Source: Lacrimispora xylanolytica (GTDB lineage: Bacteria > Bacillota > Clostridia > Lachnospirales > Lachnospiraceae). Taken from it: DNA of 64,000 nt. Each line of letters opens with the position of its first letter. Positions within the stretch are counted from its first letter, which is position 1. The DNA is taken from positions 1,225,001-1,289,000 of the forward strand of contig NZ_CP113524.1 of assembly GCF_026723765.1 (NCBI RefSeq), written 5' to 3'. Below, piece by piece: positions 8,569 through 17,265 of the stretch. The position numbers were made by a program, and so were the translations under genes. The notes below the pieces were generated by a model. The model had not been told where the DNA came from. It ran no database searches and was given only the letters and a program-made list of their open reading frames with translations.

Positions 8569-9345
8569 ATGTTTCAATACGATTATCCCCAATTTGAAAA
8601 AAAGCGGCTGCTAAGGGTAGAGATGCTTGATAAGCTGAGAGATTATCCAAAGAATTTTCTGGAGCTGTCATTAAAGGAGTACGGCGACGGAGTCATCAGC
8701 GGCTGTGGGATTACCTGGGATAACCATAGGCTCACCATTGATTCCGGAATGATTTTATGGAAGAAAAATCTTTATTTCATGGAGCAGCCCTTTGTCATGG
8801 AATGTAAAGCAGAGGATAAGGTCCGTTTTTTAAAGGTCCAGTTCATGGCGGAAATCAGGGAGGCAGGGAGAATTACTGCAAACACTAGAATCTTTTTAGA
8901 AGATAAGAAACCGGATCCCTCCTGCGAGATGGAGCTGTGCAGATTCCGCCTTCAGGAGGGAGCAAGACTTCGTGACAGCCACGAAAACTTTCAGGATTAT
9001 TCCACGGGATTTGATACAATAAACATCATAAATCAGCCTTATGGGGCTCCCGGTGGAACCACCTTAAATCCTTGCATGATCAGGCAATTTTCCAGGGAAA
9101 TTTTAAGAAGTGGTTCTACAGACCCTTTTGATATCAGCTTTTCTGCCACGGCTTTGTCCAGTCATGGGCTGGTGGCATCCGAGTTTATCCTGGAATACTT
9201 ATTTGCAAAGCTAGAAGAGGATTACTCAGGAAAAAGCAATCTGGATATATACAATGGGCTCCTGGAGGTTTTAAGAACCAGAAGAAGCGGAGAGATAAAA
9301 AGAACGCAGGGGAATCAAGGAAAACGAGGCATGATGCTTTTATAA
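8569..9345 (+). CDS. Unassigned protein with phage fibre-adaptor-like strand motif
   Basis: The start is ATG 8569, which has GGAGG nine bases upstream; the upstream in-frame start at 8548 precedes that site. The 258-residue protein opens with DYPQFEKKRLLRVEMLDKL, followed by GVISGCGITWDNHRLTIDSG (~residues 44-63). That pattern of short strands ending in an 'x-I-x-x-G' turn is typical of the N-terminal attachment regions of phage tail-fibre and baseplate adaptor proteins. The resemblance is by eye only. The C-terminal tail is basic (RTRRSGEIKRTQ). It is part of the same operon, fifteen bases after the previous gene. Confidence 0.55.
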   Translation: MFQYDYPQFEKKRLLRVEMLDKLRDYPKNFLELSLKEYGDGVISGCGITWDNHRLTIDSGMILWKKNLYFMEQPFVMECKAEDKVRFLKVQFMAEIREAGRITANTRIFLEDKKPDPSCEMELCRFRLQEGARLRDSHENFQDYSTGFDTINIINQPYGAPGGTTLNPCMIRQFSREILRSGSTDPFDISFSATALSSHGLVASEFILEYLFAKLEEDYSGKSNLDIYNGLLEVLRTRRSGEIKRTQGNQGKRGMMLL

Positions 9346-9358
9346 AAGGAGGATTACC

Positions 9359-10021
9359 ATGTATCTTGACGAAAAAATAGCACTTATGGAGCGAGCCAGA
9401 AGGCAAAAGGAAAAAGAGGAACGGGAGGCTTCTAAGAGAAGCCAGGAGGAGAACCAGGAGGAAAAGCTGGAGCTGGAAGATGCCTTACAAGGCGTTTTAA
9501 TGGGTGAGCTGCGCCTTCCAAACGAAGAGCATCTGGAATTCGAACCACGTGTCTATACCAATCAGAACATTCCCATGATGGTATTTAAAAACTTCTATGA
9601 GGCTTCCAAAGAGGAAGAGGAGGGAGTGATTTATGTCAACCATAACAGACAAGTCAGCCAGATTCTCTCCTGGCCGAAGAAACAGGTAAAGCCGGTTCCC
9701 TTTCAAAAATGGGAGAATCAGCTTGTAAATGGCATGGCATCCAGCGGTCTTCATGCCAAGGTGGGGAAAAAACAACAGCTGAAAGCCCTGGAATACCTTT
9801 GCTTTGAGGTACCCACCGGGGAAGGCTGGCTTTACAATATCATATTTCGGAAAAAAGGAAAGGAACAGACGATTTCAGGAAATTATAATTGCCTGAAAGA
9901 AGATAAGGATACCTACGGAATCATTTTGGAAGCAATGGTGATGGCACTTGACCAGTGGTTTACAGACGGAGAAGGGGGCGGTCTTTTTGGAGAAGAAAAC
10001 GGGGATAAAACAGGAAAATGA
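9359..10021 (+). CDS. Unassigned protein, possible effector chaperone or adaptor
   Basis: AAAGGAGG precedes the start. The 220-residue protein begins with a charged coiled-coil-like helix (residues 1-45, rich in Lys, Glu and Arg). A compact alpha/beta domain follows, ending in a region (about 150-205) that loosely recalls the DcrB/EagR-type fold used by chaperones of VgrG and RHS effectors in type VI systems. The likeness is weak. The gene lies directly before the first VgrG gene, whose start is inside its last 35 bases, and that position would suit a spike-loading factor. The function is not established. Confidence 0.5.
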   Translation: MYLDEKIALMERARRQKEKEEREASKRSQEENQEEKLELEDALQGVLMGELRLPNEEHLEFEPRVYTNQNIPMMVFKNFYEASKEEEEGVIYVNHNRQVSQILSWPKKQVKPVPFQKWENQLVNGMASSGLHAKVGKKQQLKALEYLCFEVPTGEGWLYNIIFRKKGKEQTISGNYNCLKEDKDTYGIILEAMVMALDQWFTDGEGGGLFGEENGDKTGK

Positions 10022-11435
10022 CAATGGAGCGATTACCTACAAGGACCTATATTTAGGGGCCATAGGAATCGCTTATTTTCGTAGCATTGAGATTAAGGAG
10101 GCGCCGGGAGAGCATGCCAGTCTTTTTGTAGAGGCAGTCTTAAACAGTGACACCAGTGAAAACGCATTTCATGAGATTGAGGATACCATATCCCTGGTCT
10201 ATAAAAAAGACAATGAGGACAAGGTGCTGTTTTATGGTGTATTAAAGGACATAGCCATGGACCGGGATGGAGATGAGCTGGTCGTACGGATAAAGGCACT
10301 TGATGGAACCTGTCAAATGGACGTGGAACGAAAAAAACGAATCTTTCAAAACCCACAGATGGGAGTTCATGAACTGGTACGTCTTGTCATGAGTACTTAT
10401 TCAGGCTCCGACCATGCAGTCCATATTCCGAATATCCCCATCGGGCAGCTTGTGGTTCAGTATGAGGAGACGGATTGGGAGTTTTTAAAACGTTTTTTAT
10501 CAAAGTATCAGGAACACCTATACCCAGACCCTGCATTTCCGGATATTCGATTTGAAGCCGGGCTTTCTCCAAAGCCTGAAAGCAGGGACTGGAATAAACT
10601 TCCCTTTTCCCTGTCTCAGGATTTTATCTATCTTGAGGCAATGAAGGAAAATGGATGTCAAAACCTGACCCGCTCTCAAAATGCAGTTTACGAATTGACT
10701 TCCTATGACATTGCAGCCATTGGCAGCCAGATCACCTACAAGGGCAGTTCCTGGTTTGTGGAATCGGCTAAGCGGACTCTTAAGGAAGGTCTTTTACTGA
10801 ACCGATACTGCCTGCGCCAGAGAGAGAGCCTTAAACTTCTTTCCTATTACAACGGAAGAATCACGGGTGTATCCCTGGAGGGAACCATAGCTGCTGTAAA
10901 AAGGAATCAGGTACAGGTTAACATGGCGATAGCTGCTGGGAGCGGAGAAAAATACTGGTTTCCATTTTCCACAGTGGCTGCTTCCTCTGATGGAAGCGGC
11001 TGGTACTGTATGCCGGAAAAAGGAGACAGCATACGGGTTTATTTTCCGGTTGCAGATGAAAAAGAGGCCTACGTGGTGACACATGGGAAAGGCCATAAGC
11101 CGGAGCCAGGAAACCCCTCAGATACCATGGCAAATCCAGACCACCGTAATATCCAGACTGCCCAGGGAAACCAGGTAAAGATGACAGAGGAAGGTGTCTT
11201 CATAGCCGCAGGAGATGGACATGGCAGTATCCTGTTAAAGAAATCGGGAGAGGTGGTATTAAACGCCTTAAAGGACATTCAAATTTTGGCAGCAGAAAAC
11301 TTGAATATCACGGCTAAAAAAGATCTGACCATTAAGTCCCAGACTTCCGTCAGGGTCGCTTGTCAATCTGGAGCGGATATAGAGTTAAAAAAAGGGGCAG
11401 TAGACTTTCATGGAGATGAGATTTACGAAAATTAG
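9987..11435 (+). CDS. VgrG-like spike/hub protein 1
   Basis: The likely start is TTG 9987, with a GGGGGCGG ribosome site in the end of the previous gene; TTG 9948 is an alternative. The 482-residue protein has the two-part VgrG layout. A gp27/late-control-D hub comes first (about residues 10-270), with the signature VVQYEETDWEFLKRFLSKY near residue 156. An OB-fold comes next (about 289-365), with KYWFPFSTVAASSDGSGWY and YCMPEKGDSIRVYFP. A Gly/Lys beta-repeat tail (about 395-482; GSILLKKSGEVVLNA, LNITAKKDLTIKS) resembles a gp5 needle. VgrG trimers form the tip of contractile injection machines and carry effectors. The next gene is a paralogue. Confidence 0.88.
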   Translation: MEKKTGIKQENDNGAITYKDLYLGAIGIAYFRSIEIKEAPGEHASLFVEAVLNSDTSENAFHEIEDTISLVYKKDNEDKVLFYGVLKDIAMDRDGDELVVRIKALDGTCQMDVERKKRIFQNPQMGVHELVRLVMSTYSGSDHAVHIPNIPIGQLVVQYEETDWEFLKRFLSKYQEHLYPDPAFPDIRFEAGLSPKPESRDWNKLPFSLSQDFIYLEAMKENGCQNLTRSQNAVYELTSYDIAAIGSQITYKGSSWFVESAKRTLKEGLLLNRYCLRQRESLKLLSYYNGRITGVSLEGTIAAVKRNQVQVNMAIAAGSGEKYWFPFSTVAASSDGSGWYCMPEKGDSIRVYFPVADEKEAYVVTHGKGHKPEPGNPSDTMANPDHRNIQTAQGNQVKMTEEGVFIAAGDGHGSILLKKSGEVVLNALKDIQILAAENLNITAKKDLTIKSQTSVRVACQSGADIELKKGAVDFHGDEIYEN

Positions 11436-11446
11436 GAGGTGTTTTT

Positions 11447-12850
11447 ATGGCATTTACTGCGGAACAGATCGTTATCAAGGGAATTCCGGTGGAACATTTA
11501 AACGGACTCACCTTAAACTGCGTACCTGGAGAGCACGGAAGCCTGAAAATAAGCGGTAGCATATCATCTGAAAAAGGGGAAAATGCCCTTTATGACTTTA
11601 CCGAACAAGATTCCATTACCGTGTCTGTAAAAGAAGGAAGGACACTATTTTCCGGAATCCTTACCAGTGTCAGTATAACGGAAGAGGGCGGTAATATTAA
11701 TATCGAGGCCGAGGCAAAGAGCCGAAGCATTCTCCTGGACCAGAAAAAGAAATCCCGTTCATTTCAGGATGTAGCAATGACTTATGACCAGCTGTTTAAA
11801 GCCGTCTTAGCCGAGTACCCTAAAAGTGAGCTGAAGCTGTCCCTGCCAGATCAGCCTTTGGGTGAGATCGCGATTCAATATGAAGAAACGGACTGGCAGT
11901 TTCTAAAAAGGATGCTGTCCATGCTCCATGGAGTCTTAGTATGCCGTACGGTATCAGAAAACTTAAGTCTCTATGGTGGAATTCCTGATATTCCTTGGGG
12001 GAAATGGGCGTATCAAAGAACCGGATACCGAAAGGAAATGGGAGAATACGCCTACTGGAGCTCGGAAGGAGCAGCAGTTGGCGACAATGACTTTCTTATT
12101 CTGGAAGTGGAGACAGACCATGTACCTGAAATGTTTGAACAAGTGACCGTAGAAGGAAAGACCTTTGTGATCAGGCGGCTTTTCTATGAATTGGAACGGG
12201 GGGAAATCCGTTGCCGCCTGGAGCTTCAAAAGAAGGAAGGAATCCTAAAAAGATCCAGATACCCCATGCACATTATTGGTGTAGCACTGAATGGCAAGGT
12301 CCTTGAGATCTCAGGGACCAAGGTAAAAATACATCTGGATATAGATAACGGAGGAAAGGATGTGTATTGGTTTCCATTTTCCACCTTATCGGCATCTCCT
12401 GACGGCAGCGGTTGGTACTATATGCCGGAGAAGGGGGATAATGTGAGGATCTATTTCCCATCCAAGCATACCCGGGATGTGATTGCGGTCAGTGCAGTCA
12501 GCTCCTATGATGGAAAAAGCGGGGGTGTCCCGGACCGTATGGGAAGCCCGTCGACCAAGTATTTAGGCAATCCTCACGGCCAGGAGATGAAGCTGGCCGC
12601 AGACGGAATCTATCTCTCCAGCAGCAAGGGAGCTGCCAGTGTGAAAATCGGCAATGGAGGAGATGTCACCTTAAGTGCCAAGGGTACCATTCAGATCGAG
12701 GCTGCGAATAACCTAGAGCTGACTGCGGAAGAAGCCATATCCTTTGAGGCACTTGAAAATGCAGTGGTCACCTGTGTAAAGGGCGGTGCAGTTAAGATGC
12801 CGACAGACGGAAAGCTTTATATTCAGGGGACGGAAGTAAAGGTTAATTAG
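11447..12850 (+). CDS. VgrG-like spike/hub protein 2
   Basis: This 467-residue paralogue follows VgrG 1 after eleven bases with a GGAGG site. It has the same order of parts. The late-control-D hub (about residues 1-260) carries AIQYEETDWQFLKRMLSML near residue 142. The OB-fold (about 275-350) contains VYWFPFSTLSASPDGSGWY and YMPEKGDNVRIYFPS. The C-terminal beta-repeat (about 390-467) includes KIGNGGDVTLSAKGTIQIEA and LELTAEEAISFEA. Two separate VgrG genes plus a third VgrG module fused to the RHS effector suggest alternative or mixed spike tips. No toxin domain is attached, so it is structural or carries effectors non-covalently. Confidence 0.88.
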   Translation: MAFTAEQIVIKGIPVEHLNGLTLNCVPGEHGSLKISGSISSEKGENALYDFTEQDSITVSVKEGRTLFSGILTSVSITEEGGNINIEAEAKSRSILLDQKKKSRSFQDVAMTYDQLFKAVLAEYPKSELKLSLPDQPLGEIAIQYEETDWQFLKRMLSMLHGVLVCRTVSENLSLYGGIPDIPWGKWAYQRTGYRKEMGEYAYWSSEGAAVGDNDFLILEVETDHVPEMFEQVTVEGKTFVIRRLFYELERGEIRCRLELQKKEGILKRSRYPMHIIGVALNGKVLEISGTKVKIHLDIDNGGKDVYWFPFSTLSASPDGSGWYYMPEKGDNVRIYFPSKHTRDVIAVSAVSSYDGKSGGVPDRMGSPSTKYLGNPHGQEMKLAADGIYLSSSKGAASVKIGNGGDVTLSAKGTIQIEAANNLELTAEEAISFEALENAVVTCVKGGAVKMPTDGKLYIQGTEVKVN

Positions 12851-12860
12851 GAGGATATGT

Positions 12861-13832
12861 ATGACAAGACAGGAAGCGCTGAAACGATTCCAGGAGCAAG
12901 AAAAAGAGTATCTGGAAGAGAAGAAGCTTGAATTTTATAGAGGGATTATGGAAAATTCCGAGGAGCTTGCCAAAGTAATACGGGAAGCATTTGGTGAGCT
13001 TAAGGAGGAGGTGCTAAGGCTTGACAAGGAGAAAATCATGTTCTTTCATGTTTCCCTGTTACGCATAGATTCACTAAACGGAACATACCGTTTCCTTCTA
13101 AATGCTATGGATGCCAGATGGTATCTGGATACGGAGCCGGCTAAGACCACATTTTCTCTGGAATTTCTTTTCTCTATAACAGAAGAAATGAAGGGACGGC
13201 TTATGTTAGATGCGGGAAAATATATGGGGAAGGTCAACCGCTATGATATCGAGAATATATTGCAGGATAACGCCATTGAATGGAACCGGATTCTGGCAGC
13301 AGAGCTTCGTTTCTTATTCAGGGATATAGAAGAAAATCAGGACTTTATAGAGATTCCAAAGCTGGACACCTGGGGAATCTACTGGGGAGAGTACCGGGAT
13401 TCCAGTGACTTAATTGCCTTTGTGGACAGGGAGAAAAAGACGCAAAAGGACTGGGAACGAGCCCTTCGCCAATCCAAGGAACAGGAGGATGTGTTAATTT
13501 CCAAATACTGGTATGAGATGGAAGTGGCGGACTCAGACTCCAGTGAAAGATTATTTCTGTTCAATCAGTTTGAAAATTGTACATTAACGCAAATTTCCTT
13601 TGATTATGCCAATCTTTCCGGAACCCGGTTTAAAAACTGTACTTTGAAAGGGTGCAGCTTTCAAAATGCTGTAATCCGCCAGGCCGATTTCGTGGACTGC
13701 CGGTGGGAGGACAATAATTTTTCCGGAGCAGACTTATCAAACTCCATTTTTCTGGAAAAGGATATCCCTTTCTTACATATAGAGCCGGAACAGCTTCAGA
13801 CCATCCTCATCGACAGGAGGGCAAATGCATGA
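12861..13832 (+). CDS. Pentapeptide-repeat protein
   Basis: The 323-residue protein has a charged helical N-terminal half that starts with a coiled coil (residues 1-60). A run of pentapeptide repeats (A/C-[D/N/S]-[F/L]-x-x) follows between about residues 235 and 300, for example CTLTQISFDYANLSGTRF, ADFVDCRW and SGADLSNSIF. Such repeats fold into a right-handed quadrilateral beta-helix. It starts ten bases after VgrG 2 and overlaps the next gene by four bases. Pentapeptide proteins occur in type VI clusters, sometimes as extensions or adaptors of spike proteins. A structural or adaptor role is inferred from context, and no catalytic motif is visible. Confidence 0.75.
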   Translation: MTRQEALKRFQEQEKEYLEEKKLEFYRGIMENSEELAKVIREAFGELKEEVLRLDKEKIMFFHVSLLRIDSLNGTYRFLLNAMDARWYLDTEPAKTTFSLEFLFSITEEMKGRLMLDAGKYMGKVNRYDIENILQDNAIEWNRILAAELRFLFRDIEENQDFIEIPKLDTWGIYWGEYRDSSDLIAFVDREKKTQKDWERALRQSKEQEDVLISKYWYEMEVADSDSSERLFLFNQFENCTLTQISFDYANLSGTRFKNCTLKGCSFQNAVIRQADFVDCRWEDNNFSGADLSNSIFLEKDIPFLHIEPEQLQTILIDRRANA

Positions 13833-14362
13833 GATTTTTTACCATAGAACAAGATAAAGCTTTGCAGGACCAGATACGTTTCCGGGATTTTGATATCAAT
13901 GGTCCAAGGCATATTTTTTATAAAGAGGATAGAGACGACATTCAGGAATCTACCATGATGTATCTCACAAAGGACAGCGGAGAGGCGGCTCCTGATTTCA
14001 TACAGAGCCCGGTCTATTTGGTATCGGATCAGGTGAAAAAGGTATTTGATGTCTATGAGGATGACATGGTCTTTAAGACGGTTACCATTGCCCATAAAGA
14101 ACGGGAGACCATCTGGGTTTACCATCATCTCCTTTTAGAGCGGCTGGATGCATTTGCAGAGGAAACCGAATTTTATACCAATGGAAGCATAAAACGGCTG
14201 GTACTTGATCCAGAGAAGATCGGAGATCACAAAGTGTTTCTGTTAAATGACAAGCGTTTCCCCAATCCACTCATCAGTCTTGAGGTGGCAGAAAGCCTTC
14301 TTCGGAGAAATGTCATGGGGATCATCTTTAAAGAAGTGGAGGTAGGAGCATGGCAGAATTAA
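13829..14362 (+). CDS. Imm11/DUF1629-like protein
   Basis: The start is supported by AGGAGGG eight bases upstream and overlaps the pentapeptide gene. The 177-residue protein resembles the Imm11 (DUF1629) group in general layout: an N-terminal strand beginning MRFFTIEQ, a central YLVSDQVKKVFDVY segment, and a C-terminal VAESLLRRNVMGIIFKEVEV block in which a ligand-like helix is followed by a G-I-x-F-x-E-V strand. The assignment is by eye. Imm11 members are thought to neutralise polymorphic toxins, but the position before the PAAR-like gene could also suit a loading partner. It overlaps the DUF4280 gene by thirteen bases. Confidence 0.5.
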   Translation: MRFFTIEQDKALQDQIRFRDFDINGPRHIFYKEDRDDIQESTMMYLTKDSGEAAPDFIQSPVYLVSDQVKKVFDVYEDDMVFKTVTIAHKERETIWVYHHLLLERLDAFAEETEFYTNGSIKRLVLDPEKIGDHKVFLLNDKRFPNPLISLEVAESLLRRNVMGIIFKEVEVGAWQN

Positions 14363-15789
14363 ATGATACCTTTGTTGTTCACGGAGCCTGTTCTCTCTGC
14401 ACCATGGGCATGCGGCCAAGCGTGGTGGTACTGCCTGAAACCCATGGAGTCTTTTTAAGAGGCCAGGCTCAGATGACCATCAAAGACTGTGAGGGAGATA
14501 CTAACGTCATCTGCTTTGGCGGCTGTTATAGCATGGAAAATCCAAGCACCAAGGAAGAAGCTGAAAAGGTTCAAAAGGCAGTGGACGAAGCCTGCCCTGA
14601 AACATTTACCGACAAGGTCATGAACTTTTTTACAGGCGGCAAGAAAAAAAAGAAGAAAGAGGAGCCGAAAGACAGTGAAACCCCTCAGGTGGTAGGCGTC
14701 TGCACGCCCCGCATCATAGCCCAGGAATGGGATCACGGCCAGGAAGGGGTAGAGACCGAAACAGAACGCCCTTTGATGGGGGGAGCGAAGCTCTATTGCA
14801 TGTATGGGGGAGAGATACAGATCACAGAGGCCGGGCAGCCGGAGGCTGGGAGTGGAGAGTCAGAGAAAAAGCAGGATACATCCGAGAATAATAGTATGGC
14901 TGAACAACTGATGGCGACTGCAACGGGCTTGGGGTTAGGGATTGCAAAATTAGGGAAAGCTGGAATAGCACTTGCTTTGGAAAATATGGATGCTAAGGTT
15001 AATAGTCGAATTCATAAATTGTTAAACTGGGATGAGGAGATAAAGGGGAATATACAGATGGCACTTTCTGTAATTCCAAAAGATTCGGTGAAATCAAAAG
15101 CTGGATTGTTTCAGAATAATGATTTGAGAGAAATGGATTTAATTATTACACAATATGAGAATAGGATATATGAAAAGTATCAAAAGCAGTTTACATATTA
15201 TAAGGAAAAGAGAGATCAGTATAAAGGTAAACAAATCCCGCCCGAGGAAATGGAGAAAATTATTAATGAGTTCAAAGGTACTAATATAATGGATGAGCTT
15301 TCAGAGATGGGAGAAGAATTAAATTCTATGGAAGCTGTTACAAAGCATAAAAATGATTTGGTAAATTTTTTTAATATGGTATATACCGATAATCCCATTG
15401 ATCTTAAATCCAGAGGATTCAGATATCCAGGAACAACAATTTCTTCTGGCATTTCTATTTGGGCAGCACCGTGGCCTAAGGAAACGGGAGAAAGCTTTGA
15501 AATAGATTATGCCGGAAATTGGTTGTACGGGTATGTAGGAGATGAGTACTTTACAACCCCAGCTGATAGTGAAGTTTTAAAATATGGAGCAGGGGCAGCT
15601 CAGTTACTTTCTGATATTATGAAGGTTTCTAAAAAAAAGGGAAATACTACATTAAAACAAGTAGCTGTGAAGTATCTGGAAAGTGTTTTGACTGGTAATT
15701 ATGGTGACAATATTAATGATGGTACTCAATCAGATGCAGAAATGATACAGGAGGGAATTAATGCTCATCGTAAAAACAATAAAAGGTAA
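14350..15789 (+). CDS. DUF4280 PAAR-like effector with Ntox44-like toxin tip
   Basis: The N-terminal ~160 residues match the DUF4280 PAAR-like cone family: HGACSLCTMGMRPSVV at the start, paired cysteines, then CTPRIIAQEW and AKLYCMYGGEIQITEAGQ. A Lys-run linker (GGKKKKKKEEPKD) lies near residue 100. After a glycine/alanine hydrophobic stretch and a long helical linker, the C-terminal ~100 residues resemble polymorphic toxin type 44: IDYAGNWLYGYVGDEYF, KYGAGAAQLLSDIM and a final DGTQSDAEMIQEGI. The DNA turns clearly AT-rich at about 14,880, at the junction between cone and effector half, which is typical of swapped toxin tips. The protein would cap the VgrG spike and carry the toxin; nuclease activity is a family-level prediction. 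Confidence 0.75.
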   Translation: MAELNDTFVVHGACSLCTMGMRPSVVVLPETHGVFLRGQAQMTIKDCEGDTNVICFGGCYSMENPSTKEEAEKVQKAVDEACPETFTDKVMNFFTGGKKKKKKEEPKDSETPQVVGVCTPRIIAQEWDHGQEGVETETERPLMGGAKLYCMYGGEIQITEAGQPEAGSGESEKKQDTSENNSMAEQLMATATGLGLGIAKLGKAGIALALENMDAKVNSRIHKLLNWDEEIKGNIQMALSVIPKDSVKSKAGLFQNNDLREMDLIITQYENRIYEKYQKQFTYYKEKRDQYKGKQIPPEEMEKIINEFKGTNIMDELSEMGEELNSMEAVTKHKNDLVNFFNMVYTDNPIDLKSRGFRYPGTTISSGISIWAAPWPKETGESFEIDYAGNWLYGYVGDEYFTTPADSEVLKYGAGAAQLLSDIMKVSKKKGNTTLKQVAVKYLESVLTGNYGDNINDGTQSDAEMIQEGINAHRKNNKR

Positions 15790-16921
15790 GATTTTAATAA
15801 ACTTAATGTGCTTTTTAAGTGTACTTTTATTAGTCGGGTGTTCTGGAAACGAATTACCTCAGGAGAGGTTTAGTCATTCTGATGATAAAGGTAATGGATA
15901 TGATACTTTTGCGGGCTACGATGTCAGAGAATTAGGAGAGCAAGTAGAAGGATATTGGAGTTATTATAATGAAAACGAAAGCCAAAAGTTAGAAAAAAAA
16001 TCTATTATTGATAATAGCAATGTGCAGTGGATAGGTACTGGAGAATATGTAGTTGGTAATGAAGTTCAAGAGGGACTTTATATATGTAAAGGTAAAGATT
16101 CTACTTCAAATGCGCATATTTCAATTAGAACACAAGGAGACGAAAAAGGAGAATACAAAGATTTTTGGCTGGATTCTATGTCATATTTTCTATTGAAAAA
16201 GGGAGATGTGATTTCAGTTGAAAGAGAAACAGTAATAGCACCATTGGATTTAATGGATTTTTCAGCTGAAAGTAAAGATGGCGTATACTATGAAGGCTCG
16301 TATATCGTGGGCGAAGAAATACCAAAAGGCGAATATTTCATGCTTTCTATGGAAATATCAGTTGGTACTGCTATAGCAAAAAACGAGAAAGATCAGACGT
16401 TGGGGTTAATTAGTCGTTTTGGATACGTGAGTATTGAAAATGATTTAGCTGTAAATTTACAAAATTGCATTTTAATACCGTTGAATAAAAAACCAGCAAT
16501 TCGACCGATTAAGTACCAGAATGAATCTGAGGTAAAAGGAGATATGGTCTTTGCAGCAGGGATGTATAAGGTGGGGGTAGATTTGCCCTTGGGAACTTAT
16601 AAAATTAAAAATGAGATTTTTAAAGACATATCTGATTTGACTTATGAGGGTAACCATGAAAATGTTGACTATTATCCAGGATATCATAATTGGTGTGGGC
16701 TTATTGCTGGAAGTAAAGCTCAGGCAGATCGGCTCGGCTGGTCAGAATTAGAAATGGATTCGTATCAGAAAAGTAAAACAAGATATCTCAAAGTAACTGA
16801 TTCAAAAGGTGAAATTAGTTACAAAGAGTTTGAAGGACTTCCTACCGTTACGTTTTCAGAAAAAGACACTGGAAATAATGTCGACATAATGCGTTGTGTA
16901 TTAATTCCCGAGTTCAATTAA
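15761..16921 (+). CDS. Repeat-containing lipoprotein, candidate immunity protein
   Basis: A strong AGGAGGG site inside the effector gene sets the start, giving a 29-base overlap. The 386-residue product has a lipoprotein signal ending in LLLVGC-S (Cys about residue 27). The mature part holds three copies of a motif of the form G-x-Y-x-x-G-x-x-[IVL]-x-x-G-x-Y: GTGEYVVGNEVQEGLYIC, EGSYIVGEEIPKGEYFM and AAGMYKVGVDLPLGTYKI. Its place directly behind a toxin gene, its AT-rich composition and its duplicated paralogues suggest a surface-exposed immunity protein. I know of no named immunity family with this repeat. The lipoprotein anchor puts it outside the membrane, where it could intercept an incoming toxin. 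Confidence 0.65.
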   Translation: MLIVKTIKGKILINLMCFLSVLLLVGCSGNELPQERFSHSDDKGNGYDTFAGYDVRELGEQVEGYWSYYNENESQKLEKKSIIDNSNVQWIGTGEYVVGNEVQEGLYICKGKDSTSNAHISIRTQGDEKGEYKDFWLDSMSYFLLKKGDVISVERETVIAPLDLMDFSAESKDGVYYEGSYIVGEEIPKGEYFMLSMEISVGTAIAKNEKDQTLGLISRFGYVSIENDLAVNLQNCILIPLNKKPAIRPIKYQNESEVKGDMVFAAGMYKVGVDLPLGTYKIKNEIFKDISDLTYEGNHENVDYYPGYHNWCGLIAGSKAQADRLGWSELEMDSYQKSKTRYLKVTDSKGEISYKEFEGLPTVTFSEKDTGNNVDIMRCVLIPEFN

Positions 16922-16924
16922 GAG

Positions 16925-17240
16925 ATTATGCTACATTTCCATTCATTAATCAATCTTTATTTTAAAAAGCTAATGTTGTCAATGAAAACTGTTGCATACT
17001 GGATATTATGATAAATATTTATAATTACGTAGAGTGTTAAAAATCAAATTTGATAATAGCACTTAGTCTCTATATGGACCTGAATTATTAGAAATAAATA
17101 CTAAGGTCTTATGGAAGTAATAATATAGGGAATTTCCAGTGGGTGTAAAGATTAGAAATATAGATATGGCCTAAAAGACTGCCCAGGTATCAAGGAATTA
17201 TGAATCAGATAAAAGCTAGATATTATCATTATATGTGTTA
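16925..17240 (+). pseudogene. Decayed copy of the 18741-19325 gene
   Basis: This 316-base stretch has no open frame but aligns by eye to the intact gene at 18741-19325. Shared landmarks include the segments around 16934-16990 (CATTTCCATTCATTAATCAA; compare 18800-18850) and 17070-17095 (TATATGGACCTGAATTATTA; compare 18988-19012). The end of the match lies near 17,175-17,240. The first ~50 bases of the gene are missing and there are several frameshifts and stops. It sits behind the lipoprotein gene exactly as the intact copy sits behind a lipoprotein remnant, so it marks an old tandem duplication of a two-gene module. Confidence 0.8.
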
Positions 17241-17265
17241 GCCCACGCTATATAGAAGAAAGGAT

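Noticed and set aside
1-14362. Prophage or tailocin interpretation of the VgrG genes
   Set aside because: No capsid, portal, terminase, lysis, tail tape-measure or integrase gene is present, and the FHA/PP2C/Hsp70 and toxin genes fit a secretion system better. It cannot be fully excluded without the left flank.
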